64,000 nt of DNA from Geodermatophilus sabuli (GTDB taxonomy: Bacteria; Actinomycetota; Actinomycetes; Mycobacteriales; Geodermatophilaceae). The DNA lies in contig NZ_OBDO01000003.1 of assembly GCF_900215145.1 (NCBI RefSeq), forward strand, positions 175,305 through 239,304, in the 5' to 3' direction. Below the pieces are notes generated by a model. The model made no database searches. It was given only the letters and a program-made list of their open reading frames with translations, and was not told where the DNA came from. Position numbers and translations under genes: made by a program. Numbering within the stretch: the stretch's first letter is position 1; the number at the start of each line of letters is the position of its first letter. This document shows, piece after piece, positions 26,727 through 35,928 of the stretch.

Positions 26727-27812
26727 GGGATGGGGTGCTGTTACCGGGTTCGGCGCTGGCGAATGGCTCGCGCGGTGATGCTCACGGCGACGATGAGGAC
26801 CGTGCCTTCGACCAGGTCCTTGATCCAGGGCAGGTCGGGGAACTGCAGCTGGAGTCCCTTGACCGCGATCGCCAGCAGATAGAGGGCGATGATCGTGCCG
26901 CGGACGTTGAACCGGCCGGGCAGGATCTGGGTGGCGCCCAGGAAGGTCGCGGCGAAGGCCGGCAGCAGGTACGGCGCGCCGGCGCCGAAGGCGGAGGCGC
27001 CCAGCTGCATGGTGAGCACGACCCCGGCCAGGGCGGCCAGCGCGCCGGTCATCATCAACGACAGCGACTGCAGCCGCAGCACCTTGATGCCGGCGAGTTT
27101 CGCCGCCTGCGGATTGGACCCGATGGCGTAGATGTAGCGGCCCAGCGGGGTGTGCTCGAGCAGGAACCACAGCACCAGGGCCACCGCGGCGAGGTAGAAG
27201 ACGGTGATCGGAACGGTGGCGATCGTCGCCTGGCCGGCCTCGGTGAAGGTCGGGCTGACGCCATCGAGCAGGATCGTCTGGCCGTCGGCCACCCAGAACG
27301 ACAGCGCGGCGAGCACCGAGGACATGCCGAGCGTCGCGACGATCGGCTCGACTCCCAGCCGGGTGATGATCAAGGCGTTCACCGCGCCGATCGACGCGCC
27401 CGCCAGCAGGGTCAGGATCACGGCCAGTACCCAGGGCAGGTCGGCCGAGGTCAGCAGCGTTCCCAGCAGGCAGATCGAGAACGTCATGTTGGCGGCGAGG
27501 GAGATGTCGAAGGTGCCCGCGGCCATCGACACGGCCACGGCCAGGGTGAGGATTCCGGCGATCGCCGAGCTGGCCGCGATCACCCGCGCGTTGCTCAGGG
27601 TGCCAAACGTGTCGGGCAGCAACACCGAGAACACCACCGCCAGGATGACGGCCAGGTAGAGACCGGAGTACCGGTCCAGTCGCAGGACCCCGGCCGACCA
27701 GGCCGGCCTCCCCCGCGGGCCGCTCCCGGGATCGGTCACCCCCGGCGGATCCACCACGGTGGTGCCGACGGCCGGCAGGTCAGTGGGCGAGGTCATGACC
27801 GACCGCTCCTTG
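26727..27812. repeat. Perfect 1,086-bp direct repeat, copy 2
   Basis: Second copy of the block at 20115-21200, in the same orientation. Here the permease gene sits between the ATPase and the binding-protein gene in a complete transporter operon, so this is likely the donor copy. Confidence 0.95.
26741..27796 (-). CDS. ABC transporter permease 2 (RbsC-type)
   Basis: This 351-residue permease is identical in sequence to the one at 20129. It starts at ATG 27796 behind AAGGAG, 26 bases after the ATPase stop and 67 bases before the binding protein. The order ATPase, permease, binding protein is the standard ribose-type arrangement, so this copy is in its native operon. It should import a small polar or polyol-like solute, but the substrate is unknown. 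Confidence 0.93.
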   Translation of the reverse strand: MTSPTDLPAVGTTVVDPPGVTDPGSGPRGRPAWSAGVLRLDRYSGLYLAVILAVVFSVLLPDTFGTLSNARVIAASSAIAGILTLAVAVSMAAGTFDISLAANMTFSICLLGTLLTSADLPWVLAVILTLLAGASIGAVNALIITRLGVEPIVATLGMSSVLAALSFWVADGQTILLDGVSPTFTEAGQATIATVPITVFYLAAVALVLWFLLEHTPLGRYIYAIGSNPQAAKLAGIKVLRLQSLSLMMTGALAALAGVVLTMQLGASAFGAGAPYLLPAFAATFLGATQILPGRFNVRGTIIALYLLAIAVKGLQLQFPDLPWIKDLVEGTVLIVAVSITARAIRQRRTR

Positions 27813-27822
27813 ATCGTCCGCT

Positions 27823-29337
27823 TCATGAAGTGAGCCCGAGGCTCGTGTGGACCAGGCGCCGGGTCTGGACCTCGGCTCCGTTGAACTCGCTCACCACGCG
27901 CCCGTGCCGCAGGACGAGGACGCGGTCGCAGAGCCGCTCGAGCTCGGCCTCGTCGGACGAGCAGACCAGTACCGCCACGCCCTTGCTGGCCACGTCGTCG
28001 ATCAGGTGGTGGATCTCGGCCTTTGCCTTGATGTCCACGCCCTGGGTGGGCTCGTCGAGCAGCAGGACGTGGGGATCCGTCTGCAACCACTTGCCCAGGA
28101 CGACCTTCTGTTGGTTTCCCCCCGACAGGGACTCGATCGGGGACTCCAGCGAGGGCGCCTTGACCGACATCTTGGTGCTGATGCTCGCCGCCTGACGACG
28201 GTCGTCGCGGGGGCGGATCCGGACGTGCCGCGCCAGTCGACGCACCGTGGTGAGGTTGGCGTTCTCGCGCACGTTGAGCCCGGAGACGATCCCGTCGCGG
28301 AGCCTGTTGGCCGGCACGAGGGCCATCCCGAGGGCGCACGCGGTGTGCGGACGCAGGGCGGGGAGCTCCCGGCCGCGGACCGTGACGCGTCCCTCGCGGG
28401 GTTTGGCGCCGAAGATCAGGGAGCAGAGTTCTTCGCGGCCTGAACCGGTGATGCCCGCGACCCCCACGACCTCTCCGGCGAGCACCTGCAGGTCGAGCTC
28501 GACGATCTCGGCCCCGCGGACGCCCCGCAGCGCCAGGAGCGGCTCGCCGGGGACGGTCGTCGAGCGCTGTCGCGCCTCGTCGACGACGCCACCGGTCATC
28601 AGGTCGACCAGCCCGCGCTGGTCGAGCTCTGAACAGCGCTTCGTCGCCACCCGGTGCCCGTCCACCAGGACGGTCACCCGATCCGCGAGCTCGAACACCT
28701 CCTCCAGGTGGTGCGACACGTACAGGATGCCGACGCCCTGCTGGCGCACGGTGTTGATGATCTCGAAAAGCCGTTGGACCTCCGCCTTGGGCATGGTGGC
28801 CGTCGGCTCGTCCAGGACCAGCACCGACATCTCGCCCTGGGCGCTCTGCAGCGCGCGGGCGATCGCCACGGCGGTCCGCTCGACCGGCTGCAGGTCCTCC
28901 ACCAACGCGCGGACGTCCACCTCGTAGCCGATCGCCCGCAGCGCAGCCTCAGCTGCCGCTGTCTGCCGGCGCCAGTTGATCCGCCCTCCCATGCCTCTGG
29001 CGTATCCGTGCCCCAGGGCGAGGTTGTCGACGACGGAGAGGGCAGGGACGAGACCGAGGTCCTGGTGCACGAACCGCACACCGGCGTCGTGGATGTCGTC
29101 CGGGTCCCCCAGTGATCGAGGACGCCCGTCGACGAGCGCGCTCGCCCCCGGATCCGCCTCGTGGAAGCCCGCGAGGATCTTGATCAGGGTGGATTTGCCC
29201 GAGCCGTTCTGACCCACCAGCGCATGGACCTCACCCGGTGCGATGTCCAGCGAGACATCGTGCAGGACACGAGTGCCCCCGAATGTCTTCGACACCGCCC
29301 TGAGGTCGAGCCGCGGTGCTCGTTGATCTGGATTCAC
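27823..29337 (-). CDS. ABC transporter ATPase (RbsA-type, two nucleotide domains)
   Basis: This 504-residue protein has tandem ATPase domains. Domain 1 has Walker A GQNGSGKST and Walker B VLVLDEPTAT, but a changed signature (LQPVERT where LSxGQ is usual). Domain 2 has a degenerate Walker A (GITGSGREE) with an intact signature LSGGNQQK and Walker B LLLDEPTQGVD. This asymmetry is normal in sugar-type ABC ATPases. It powers permease 2 and probably also permease 1, since it is the only such ATPase in the window. Confidence 0.95.
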   Translation of the reverse strand: MNPDQRAPRLDLRAVSKTFGGTRVLHDVSLDIAPGEVHALVGQNGSGKSTLIKILAGFHEADPGASALVDGRPRSLGDPDDIHDAGVRFVHQDLGLVPALSVVDNLALGHGYARGMGGRINWRRQTAAAEAALRAIGYEVDVRALVEDLQPVERTAVAIARALQSAQGEMSVLVLDEPTATMPKAEVQRLFEIINTVRQQGVGILYVSHHLEEVFELADRVTVLVDGHRVATKRCSELDQRGLVDLMTGGVVDEARQRSTTVPGEPLLALRGVRGAEIVELDLQVLAGEVVGVAGITGSGREELCSLIFGAKPREGRVTVRGRELPALRPHTACALGMALVPANRLRDGIVSGLNVRENANLTTVRRLARHVRIRPRDDRRQAASISTKMSVKAPSLESPIESLSGGNQQKVVLGKWLQTDPHVLLLDEPTQGVDIKAKAEIHHLIDDVASKGVAVLVCSSDEAELERLCDRVLVLRHGRVVSEFNGAEVQTRRLVHTSLGLTS

Positions 29338-29367
29338 GAGTACGTCCCTGCTCTTTCGCGTCGGTCT

Positions 29368-30840
29368 TCAGGAAAGCGGGATGTAGACGTTCTTCTGGTA
29401 GACGTATTCCTCGATGCCGGCGCGGCCGCCCTCCCGACCGAAACCCGAGGCCTTGACCCCGCCGAACGGCGCTGTCGCCACCAGGGGCGGAAAGCCGTTC
29501 ACCCCGATCCAGCCGGCGTCCAGACCGTCCGCGATCCGGTGCGCGCGCCGCAGGTCGTTGGTGTGGACGTAGGCGGCCAGCCCGTGCTCGGTGCCGTTGG
29601 CCATCTCGAGTGCGTGGGCCTCGTCCCTGAACGGCATCATCGCCAGGACAGGGCCGAAGACTTCCTGCTGGGCGATGGTGCTGTTGTTGTCGACGTCGGC
29701 GAGGACCGTCGGTCGGACGAAGCTGTTGCCACCGAGGTGGGTCTCGAGCCGCTCGCCACCGGTGACGACGCGTGCCTCCTTCCGGGCCGCGTCGACCATC
29801 GCCACGATCCGATCAGCAGCGTGCTCGCTGATCACCGGTCCCATCAGCACGTTCGGGTCGAGGGGGTCGCCGATGGTCGGGCTCGTGGTGACGGCGGCGA
29901 CCCGATCGATCACCTCGTCGTACACCGACTCCTGGACCATGAGGCGGGTCGGGAAGAGGCAGCCCTGCCCCGAGAGCATCACTGCGCTCATCATCGCGGC
30001 CATCTGCGCCGCGGCGTCCAGATCCGCATCCTCGAAGATCAGGTTGGCCGACTTGCCGCCGAGCTCGAGGACCACCGGGGTGAGCGACTCGGAGGCGGTC
30101 GCCATGATGCTGCGCGCGACCGCGCCGCCGCCCGTGAACGCGACCTTGGCGACGTCAGGGTGGCGGATGATGGCCTGGCCGGTCTCCCGGTCACCCGAGA
30201 GGACGCTGAGCACCCCCTCCGGCAGGCCGGCTTCCCGGCAGATCTCGGCCAGTCGCATGACCCCGAACGGACTGAGCTCAGGCGACTTGAGAATCACGCA
30301 GTTGCCGGCCGCGAACGCCGGGGCCAATTTCATCGCCGCGTTGTTGACGGGCCCGTTGAACGGCACGAAGACACCGACGACGCCGTATGGCTCGTACTTG
30401 ACGTAGTCGAGGGCGTTGCCCGGGTAGGTGCTGATCAGTTCGCCCTCGAACTTGTCGACCCACCCGGCGTAGTACTCGAAGTGGTCGATCACCATCCCCA
30501 CGCCACCGACGGCGAGGGGGACCCCCGTCTCCAGGGCACTGATCCTGTTGAGCTCGTCCTGGTGTGCCTCGACGGCGCGGGCGATGTTCCAGAGCAGCCG
30601 ACGACGCTCGTCCGCCGGCATGCGTCGCCAGGCGGGGAACGCCTTGCGAGCGGCCCGGACCGCCTGGTCGACCTCCCGCTCGCCGGCGACGGGGAAGGGT
30701 GCGAGCAGCTGCCCCGTGGTGGGGTCGATGTGGTCGAGAGTCCCGCGCTCGGTCGTGGTGACCGCCGACCCAGCGATGTGGAGGGACGGCTCGGGCAGGA
30801 CCTCCGCGGCGACGGCCTGGTGGAGCTGGAGCGCGTTCAT
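29368..30840 (-). CDS. Aldehyde dehydrogenase
   Basis: This 490-residue ALDH has VVLELGGKSANL (general base), the nucleophile segment SGQGCLFPTR and the C-terminal PFGGVKASGFGREGG. It starts at ATG 30840. It lies between the zinc dehydrogenase at 30945 and the ABC ATPase on the same strand, consistent with the sequence alcohol, aldehyde, acid for the imported compound. Only about 30 bases separate it from the ATPase gene. It is distinct from the ALDHs at 21973 and 48572. Confidence 0.94.
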   Translation of the reverse strand: MNALQLHQAVAAEVLPEPSLHIAGSAVTTTERGTLDHIDPTTGQLLAPFPVAGEREVDQAVRAARKAFPAWRRMPADERRRLLWNIARAVEAHQDELNRISALETGVPLAVGGVGMVIDHFEYYAGWVDKFEGELISTYPGNALDYVKYEPYGVVGVFVPFNGPVNNAAMKLAPAFAAGNCVILKSPELSPFGVMRLAEICREAGLPEGVLSVLSGDRETGQAIIRHPDVAKVAFTGGGAVARSIMATASESLTPVVLELGGKSANLIFEDADLDAAAQMAAMMSAVMLSGQGCLFPTRLMVQESVYDEVIDRVAAVTTSPTIGDPLDPNVLMGPVISEHAADRIVAMVDAARKEARVVTGGERLETHLGGNSFVRPTVLADVDNNSTIAQQEVFGPVLAMMPFRDEAHALEMANGTEHGLAAYVHTNDLRRAHRIADGLDAGWIGVNGFPPLVATAPFGGVKASGFGREGGRAGIEEYVYQKNVYIPLS

Positions 30841-30944
30841 GGCGGTTCCCTTGCGATCGGTGGGTCGTGGAGTCGCCGTTCCGCACCCTGGGCCGAAGTG
30901 CGGGCGAGGAGGGGGTCGGACGGTCGAGGTCGACCGGCGTGCGG

Positions 30945-32057
30945 TCAGGACGGGGCGGGGAAAGTGATCACGCTGCGGGCGACGCCGCCGCCCTCCAGCG
31001 CCTCGTAGGCCTCGTTGATCTCGTCGAGCGCGATGGTGTTGGACACCAGGTCGTCGAGGTTCAGGCGGCCCTTGAGGTAGAGATCCACGTACAGCGGGAT
31101 GTCGTTGTAGAAGTTCGAGGAACCGAGCCAGGAGCCCCGCACTCCCTGCTGGTACGGCAGCAGCAGGCTGTCGCCCGGAGACGGGCGGAGAGTCAGCTCG
31201 GTGCCCGGCGACATGCCGCCGATGAGGTACACGGTGCCGTCGTGACCGAGAACCCCGAGGGCCGACTCCGCTACGGCCGGCACCCCCACCATCACGAACG
31301 CGTGGTCCACGCCTTCGGACTCGGTGAGCTCGCCGATCGCCTGGACCACGTCGACCTGGCTGGAGTCGACGACCTCGGTGGCGCCGAACTTCTTGGCCAG
31401 GCCGAGCTTCTCGGGCTGGATGTCCACGCCGATGACGCTCGTCGCGCCGGCCAGCACTGCCGCCTGGATCGCGTTCAGGCCGACGCCGCCGCAGCCGAAG
31501 ACGGCCACCGACTGACCGGGCTGCACCCGCGCGACGTTGAACACCGAGCCGGCGCCGCTCGCCACGGCACAACCGATGAGCGAGGCCTGCTCGAACGGCA
31601 TCGCGGGATCGATCGCGACCAGCTGGTTCTCGTGGATCAACGCCTGCTCTGCGAAGCCACCGAGACCCTGGAGCTGTCCGAGCGCCCCCTTGCCGTCCCG
31701 CAGGCGAGGTGCCGCGCCCGGGTCCCGGTCGAGGGCACCCGGCTTCGAGCAGGCCCAGAGGCGGCCCTTCAGACACGCTCGGCACTGGCCACACGGCTGC
31801 AGGGCGGCTGCCACGACGTGGTCGCCGACGCGGATCCGTGAGACGGCTGATCCGACGGCGGTGACGACCCCGGCGATCTCGTGCCCCAGGACGACTGGCA
31901 TGGGAACGCCCATCCCCTGCTCGGCGACGGTGATGTCGCTGTGACACAGACCGGACGCGCGAATATCGACGAGCACCTCGTGGTCCATCGGCTCGGCAAT
32001 GGTCACTTCCGAGATCTCGAACTTCTCGCCCACGCCCCTGGTCACTGCAGCTCGCAT
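30945..32057 (-). CDS. Zinc-dependent alcohol dehydrogenase
   Basis: This 370-residue MDR-family enzyme starts at ATG 32057 behind GAGAAGGAAG. The catalytic zinc site is ASGLCHSD with LGHEIAGVV, the structural zinc lobe is CGQCRACLKGRLWAC, and the nucleotide loop is VFGCGGVGLNAIQAA. It is the first gene of the transcript from operator D. It probably converts the imported alcohol or one of its products to the aldehyde used by the ALDH next to it. Confidence 0.93.
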   Translation of the reverse strand: MRAAVTRGVGEKFEISEVTIAEPMDHEVLVDIRASGLCHSDITVAEQGMGVPMPVVLGHEIAGVVTAVGSAVSRIRVGDHVVAAALQPCGQCRACLKGRLWACSKPGALDRDPGAAPRLRDGKGALGQLQGLGGFAEQALIHENQLVAIDPAMPFEQASLIGCAVASGAGSVFNVARVQPGQSVAVFGCGGVGLNAIQAAVLAGATSVIGVDIQPEKLGLAKKFGATEVVDSSQVDVVQAIGELTESEGVDHAFVMVGVPAVAESALGVLGHDGTVYLIGGMSPGTELTLRPSPGDSLLLPYQQGVRGSWLGSSNFYNDIPLYVDLYLKGRLNLDDLVSNTIALDEINEAYEALEGGGVARSVITFPAPS

Positions 32058-32153
32058 GGCTTCCTTCTCTTCGTTGATCCCGGGCACCTGTCACCCGCCG
32101 GGTCCCGGCGGTCCATCGACGCGAGGTGGATCACAGTGAGGCGCGTCACCGAA

Positions 32154-32192
32154 AGTCTGGTTGGCCGTCTATAACTTGTCAACCATCAATCT
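32154..32192 (-). promoter_or_regulatory. Operator/promoter D (dehydrogenase-transporter operon)
   Basis: Minus-strand TTGACA (32182-32177), 17-base spacer, CAGACT (32159-32154). The motif GATGGTTGACAAGTTATAG matches site B base for base at most positions. GTTGGCCGTC (32160-32169 on plus) resembles the variant half of sites C and K. The remaining ~240 bases up to the LLM gene stop show nothing. Confidence 0.8.
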
Positions 32193-32430
32193 TCCCGTCC
32201 GGCGCGGCCCTGTGCGGCGAAGCCTCCGACCCCGGACGCCCGCCATGGCCGGTCGACGGCTCGCGGTCGAGTCACCCCGATGACGCCGCCGCGGATCCGG
32301 GGAACTGGCACAGTGGGGATCACCGCTCGGGCCGGCCGTCGAGAGCGCCACCCCGTCCCCCACGACCCTCACCGGCCGGGATGTGCCACACGGAGGGCAT
32401 GGCGCCGTCGGCGCGACGGGCGGACCGCGG

Positions 32431-33507
32431 TCAGCCGGCGCGCACCTTCGGCAGCACCTCGTTGACCAAGAGGTCGTACGAGTGCGCCAGGTCGGGCGTC
32501 TTGACATAGGGCGTCCAGAAGGTCATCCGCTGGAGGCCCAGGTCGACGAACTCCCGGATCCTGTCGACGCAGGTGTCGACGCTCCCCACGATGCCGAACT
32601 GGTCGACGAACTCGTCAGGCAGCACCTCCGTCTGCACTGCCGTGGCACCGTGCCTGTTCATGTCATAGACCTCGGCGAGCTTGAGCAGCGTCTCCGCCTG
32701 CGCGGGAGTGGCCGGTCCGATGACCTTGTTGTTCATGGCCGAGAAGCGCGCCATCGACGCGACCGTCGGTCGCGCGAGGTCACGAGCGAGCCGGACATCC
32801 TCGTGCGGCATGACGACGACGGCACATCCCACCCCCACGTCCTGCCCGACCCCAGCGGCAGCAGTACGCGCGATCTCCACACCCCAGGCCACTCGATTGA
32901 TCTCTGCCGCGAGCCCGAGGATGACGGTCTCCGCCACGCGCGCGGATGAGGCGATGGCCTTGGGGCCGGTGGCGTAGGACTCGATCGGCACCTTCGGCAT
33001 GCCGTAGTCCTTCAGCCACTTGAGGCTGCTGCCCTTCGGCCCGGAACCGATGGCCAGGTTGTCGAACCCCACTTTGGCGTTGACCACCATGGCACCCGCG
33101 TCCGCCAGGTCGACCTCCTCGCCGCGGAGGTAGGTCTGCAGCACCTCGAGGTAGTGCTCGAATGCACCGATCGCCATGGGAGACGCCCCGACGTAGGCCA
33201 GCGCAGAGTCACCTCGCCCGATCCCCAGGACGGCGCGGCCGTCGGAGACGACCTGGAGGGACGCGGCAGCAGCAGCCGTCACCGATGGATGCCGGGTGAT
33301 CGGGTTGGTGACCCCGGTGGCCAGCTTGATCCGACTGGTCCCCTGAGCAGCGAGGGTGAGATAGGCCCAGACCTCAGGGAACATGCACTGCGAGTCCACC
33401 ATCAGCGCACCGTCCCAGCCCTCGGCTTCGAGCCGTGCCGCCTCGGCGGGCGCCTCTCGAGGGTCGTTCGGCGTGAGGCTGGTCCAGAACTCGGTTCGAT
33501 TGCCCAT
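32431..33507 (-). CDS. LLM-class flavin/F420-dependent oxidoreductase
   Basis: This 358-residue luciferase-like monooxygenase fold shows the segments GWDGALMVDSQ, RIKLATGVTNPITRHPSVTA and VLGIGRGDSALAYVG, which form the cofactor pocket in F420-dependent members such as methylenetetrahydromethanopterin reductase relatives. Whether it uses F420 or FMN is not certain; the npdG gene at 17013 makes F420 plausible. It may hydrogenate a double bond or oxidise the island's substrate. It is driven by operator E on the minus strand, divergent from the acyl-CoA dehydrogenase at 33913. Confidence 0.85.
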   Translation of the reverse strand: MGNRTEFWTSLTPNDPREAPAEAARLEAEGWDGALMVDSQCMFPEVWAYLTLAAQGTSRIKLATGVTNPITRHPSVTAAAAASLQVVSDGRAVLGIGRGDSALAYVGASPMAIGAFEHYLEVLQTYLRGEEVDLADAGAMVVNAKVGFDNLAIGSGPKGSSLKWLKDYGMPKVPIESYATGPKAIASSARVAETVILGLAAEINRVAWGVEIARTAAAGVGQDVGVGCAVVVMPHEDVRLARDLARPTVASMARFSAMNNKVIGPATPAQAETLLKLAEVYDMNRHGATAVQTEVLPDEFVDQFGIVGSVDTCVDRIREFVDLGLQRMTFWTPYVKTPDLAHSYDLLVNEVLPKVRAG

Positions 33508-33754
33508 CTGGTCGTCCCCTGTCTCGATCTGTGGCGGTCACCGGGTCCGGCGACGGCAGTGGAGTCGCCGCTCGTACCGTGTCGCCGCGTAGGTGTACGA
33601 CTGGGGCAGACCCGGTCTCTCTGGCGAGGTGCGCGTGGGCTCCGAAGCCGCCGGTGGCGATGTCGGGAAGACCGCGCCGATGGCTCCGCCGGCGCACTCC
33701 TTCCTCGGTCGTCGCCCAGGCCGCGGCAGTAGGTCCTTCACCCCGGACTCCCTC

Positions 33755-33796
33755 AGTAGGACCGATCCGGCTAAAGTTTGTCAACAAGCAAATCTA
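33755..33796 (-). promoter_or_regulatory. Operator/promoter E (LLM oxidoreductase)
   Basis: Minus-strand TTGACA (33784-33779), 18-base spacer, CCTACT (33760-33755). The motif is TTGCTTGTTGACAAACTTTA. The 5' leader would be about 240 bases, unusually long for the island. Confidence 0.65.
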
Positions 33797-33872
33797 TCGG
33801 CGCGGGCACCTGGCGCACGTCGACCGTCGCGCAGGAACCTTGCTATCGCGAGGCGTCGAGGGCTACGCTCCC

Positions 33873-33895
33873 ATAACTTGCTGGTCGACAAACTA
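33873..33895 (+). promoter_or_regulatory. Operator F (acyl-CoA dehydrogenase 33913)
   Basis: The plus-strand motif TAACTTGCTGGTCGACAAAC continues into TA, a near-palindrome. TAACTT (33874-33879) could be the -10 with a start near 33886. No clear -35 is visible. The repressor would block the start site directly. Confidence 0.7.
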
Positions 33896-33912
33896 GGAAA
33901 GCAGGCCTCCTC

Positions 33913-35124
33913 ATGCGACGACCACTCGTCGATCCCCGACCGAGGATCCCCGTTGCGTACCGGACGGAGGAGCGCGAGGCCATCCAGCAGATGGCGCGCG
34001 ACTTCGCCATGCAGGAGGTCCTCCCGGTCGCGAACCAGCTCGATCCCGAGCACGGTCTCATCCCCGACCAGCTCCGGAAGAAGATGGCCGAGCTGGGCTT
34101 CTTCGGAATCCTCATCCCGGAGGAGCACGACGGCCTGGGTCTCGGCGTCTTCGAGTACGCGCTCATCACCGAGGAGCTCGCTCGCGCGTGGATGAGCGTC
34201 GCCAGCATCATCACGCGCTCGAGCGTCGCCGCCGCCCTCGACCCCACCCAGCGGGCCGCCATCCTGCCCCGCGCGGCGCGCGGCGAGTGGCTGGGCGCTT
34301 TCGCGATGAGCGAACCCGGCGCGGGGTCGGACATCGCCGCCATCCGCACCCGGGCCGACAAGGTGGACGGCGGTTGGCTGATCAACGGGCAGAAGATGTG
34401 GTGCACCTTCGCCGACCAGGCCGACGGCATCCTCATCGTCGCTCGCACGACCCCCTACGACTCCTCCCGACGGCACGAGGGCATCCGACGGTTCATCGCC
34501 TACAAGAACCCCGGCGAGTTCCCCGAGGGCTGCACCGGCACGCCGATCCGCAAGATCGGCTACCACGGGTGGCGCACGTACGAGCTCTCCTTCGAGAACA
34601 CCTTCGTGCCGGACGACGGGCTGCTGGGCTACGAGCAGGTCGCCGGCGCCGCGGACCGTGGCTTCGCACGCGTCGCGGAGGGCATGCTGACGCCCCGGAT
34701 CCACACCGCGGCACGCTCCATCGGCCTGGCACGGGGGGCGCTCGAGGACGCCATCAAGTACGTCCAGGAACGTGAGCAGTTCGGCCACGCCATCGGGGAC
34801 TTCCAGGCGACCCGCTTCAAGATCGCCTCGATGGCCACCGAGATCGAGCTGTGCCGCGCGCTCATGTACGAGGTCGCCGCCGACGTCGATGCGGGCGAGA
34901 CATCCGACGTCCGGGCGGCCATGCTCAAGTACGCAGCGGCGGAGATGTCCGAGCGGGTGACCTCAGAGGCCCTCCAGCTCCATGGCGGCGCCGGCTACAC
35001 CACCGACTTCCCCGTCGAGCGCTACTGGCGGGACGCCCGCCTCACCAAGATCTTCGAAGGCACCTCGGAGATCATGCAGCGACTGATCTCCGACCGACTC
35101 CTGCCGCCTACCCCCTTCCGATGA
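33913..35124 (+). CDS. Acyl-CoA dehydrogenase
   Basis: This 403-residue protein has the FAD/substrate segment FAMSEPGAGSD, the helix REQFGHAIGDFQATRFK, LQLHGGAGYTTDFPVERYWRD and the catalytic-base motif KIFEGTSEI with its Glu in the MCAD position. It is therefore a complete, probably homotetrameric enzyme that makes a trans-2-enoyl-CoA. It is read from operator F. The TetR gene follows after 52 bases with its own promoter, and an AMACR-like gene follows that. The short basic N terminus before the first helix leaves the exact start slightly uncertain. Confidence 0.95.
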   Translation: MRRPLVDPRPRIPVAYRTEEREAIQQMARDFAMQEVLPVANQLDPEHGLIPDQLRKKMAELGFFGILIPEEHDGLGLGVFEYALITEELARAWMSVASIITRSSVAAALDPTQRAAILPRAARGEWLGAFAMSEPGAGSDIAAIRTRADKVDGGWLINGQKMWCTFADQADGILIVARTTPYDSSRRHEGIRRFIAYKNPGEFPEGCTGTPIRKIGYHGWRTYELSFENTFVPDDGLLGYEQVAGAADRGFARVAEGMLTPRIHTAARSIGLARGALEDAIKYVQEREQFGHAIGDFQATRFKIASMATEIELCRALMYEVAADVDAGETSDVRAAMLKYAAAEMSERVTSEALQLHGGAGYTTDFPVERYWRDARLTKIFEGTSEIMQRLISDRLLPPTPFR

Positions 35125-35142
35125 GCCGCTCGAGCGGCCACC

Positions 35143-35176
35143 TTGAATGTGGTGGTCGATCAACTATGATTTCGCC
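35143..35176 (+). promoter_or_regulatory. Operator/promoter G of the TetR gene, leaderless
   Basis: TTGAAT (35143-35148), 16-base spacer, TATGAT (35165-35170), then ATG at 35177, where transcription would start. The spacer holds GTGGTCGATCAACTATG, the island operator form. The layout means autoregulation by spacer occupancy and a leaderless mRNA. Confidence 0.75.
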
Positions 35177-35848
35177 ATGGGAACCGAGCAGAGCCTCAAC
35201 GGTCATCAGGTCCGCTCTGAGCGCTCCACCCGCCTCCTGCTCCATGCCGCAGGCGAGCTCGTGGCCGAGGGCGGGTACCAGTCGATGACCCTCGCCACGG
35301 TCGGAGAGCGCGCCGGGTACAGCCGCAGCCTCGCGACTGCTCGCTTCGGGTCCAAGGCCAAGTTGCTCGAGGCCCTCGTCGACTCGATCGTCGGTCGCTG
35401 GGATGTCGAGACCCTCGAGCCGGAGCTGCACGGCCTGGACGGGCGGGAGGCGCTGCGCGTCCTGCTGACCGAGATCAAGAACTCGTACGAGAAGCACCCA
35501 CATTCCCTCGGCGTCCTCTACGCCCTGATCTTCGAGGCCGTCGGCCCCGTCCCTGAGCTGCGGGATCGATTCGTCGCCCTGAACAGGGGTCTCCGTTCCC
35601 GCATCAGCAACTTCATCGAGCGCGGTGTACGGGACGGTTCCATCGTCCCGGGCATCGATCCCGAGCTGCAGGCCGCGATCATCGTCGCGCAGCTGCGCGG
35701 AGTGGGTTACCTGTGGAAGCTCGATCCGGACTCCATCGATTCCGGTGCCGTGCTCTCGTCGTTCATCGATCAACTGATCGGCCACCTGGCCGGCGACCGG
35801 TCCGTGGCGTCCGACGGTGACCCGGAGGAAGGCCGCCTGCCGGCTTGA
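35177..35848 (+). CDS. TetR-family regulator, likely regulator of the island
   Basis: This 223-residue protein has an N-terminal TetR DNA-binding domain ([20 protein letters not shown], then [21 protein letters not shown] with SKAKLLEAL) and a C-terminal ligand domain of helices. No ribosome site precedes the ATG, but a -10 box ends six bases before it, so translation is probably leaderless. An operator lies between its -35 and -10. It is the only TetR gene among eleven operator copies, so it is the best candidate for the protein that binds them all. The inducer is probably a CoA ester or early product; this is inference. Confidence 0.92.
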   Translation: MGTEQSLNGHQVRSERSTRLLLHAAGELVAEGGYQSMTLATVGERAGYSRSLATARFGSKAKLLEALVDSIVGRWDVETLEPELHGLDGREALRVLLTEIKNSYEKHPHSLGVLYALIFEAVGPVPELRDRFVALNRGLRSRISNFIERGVRDGSIVPGIDPELQAAIIVAQLRGVGYLWKLDPDSIDSGAVLSSFIDQLIGHLAGDRSVASDGDPEEGRLPA

Positions 35849-35928
35849 GGCGGCGAGTTCGGAAAGCCAGGCCGGCACACCATCCGACGTGCGCGGTCCA
35901 TCCAGTTCCGCATGGATCGAGGTACGTC

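Noticed and set aside
26501..28195. Plus-strand frame of 564 codons, with a near-copy at 19922-21361
   Set aside because: Both are shadows of the duplicated permease; their composition (Gln/Arg/Gly/His-rich) is not protein-like.
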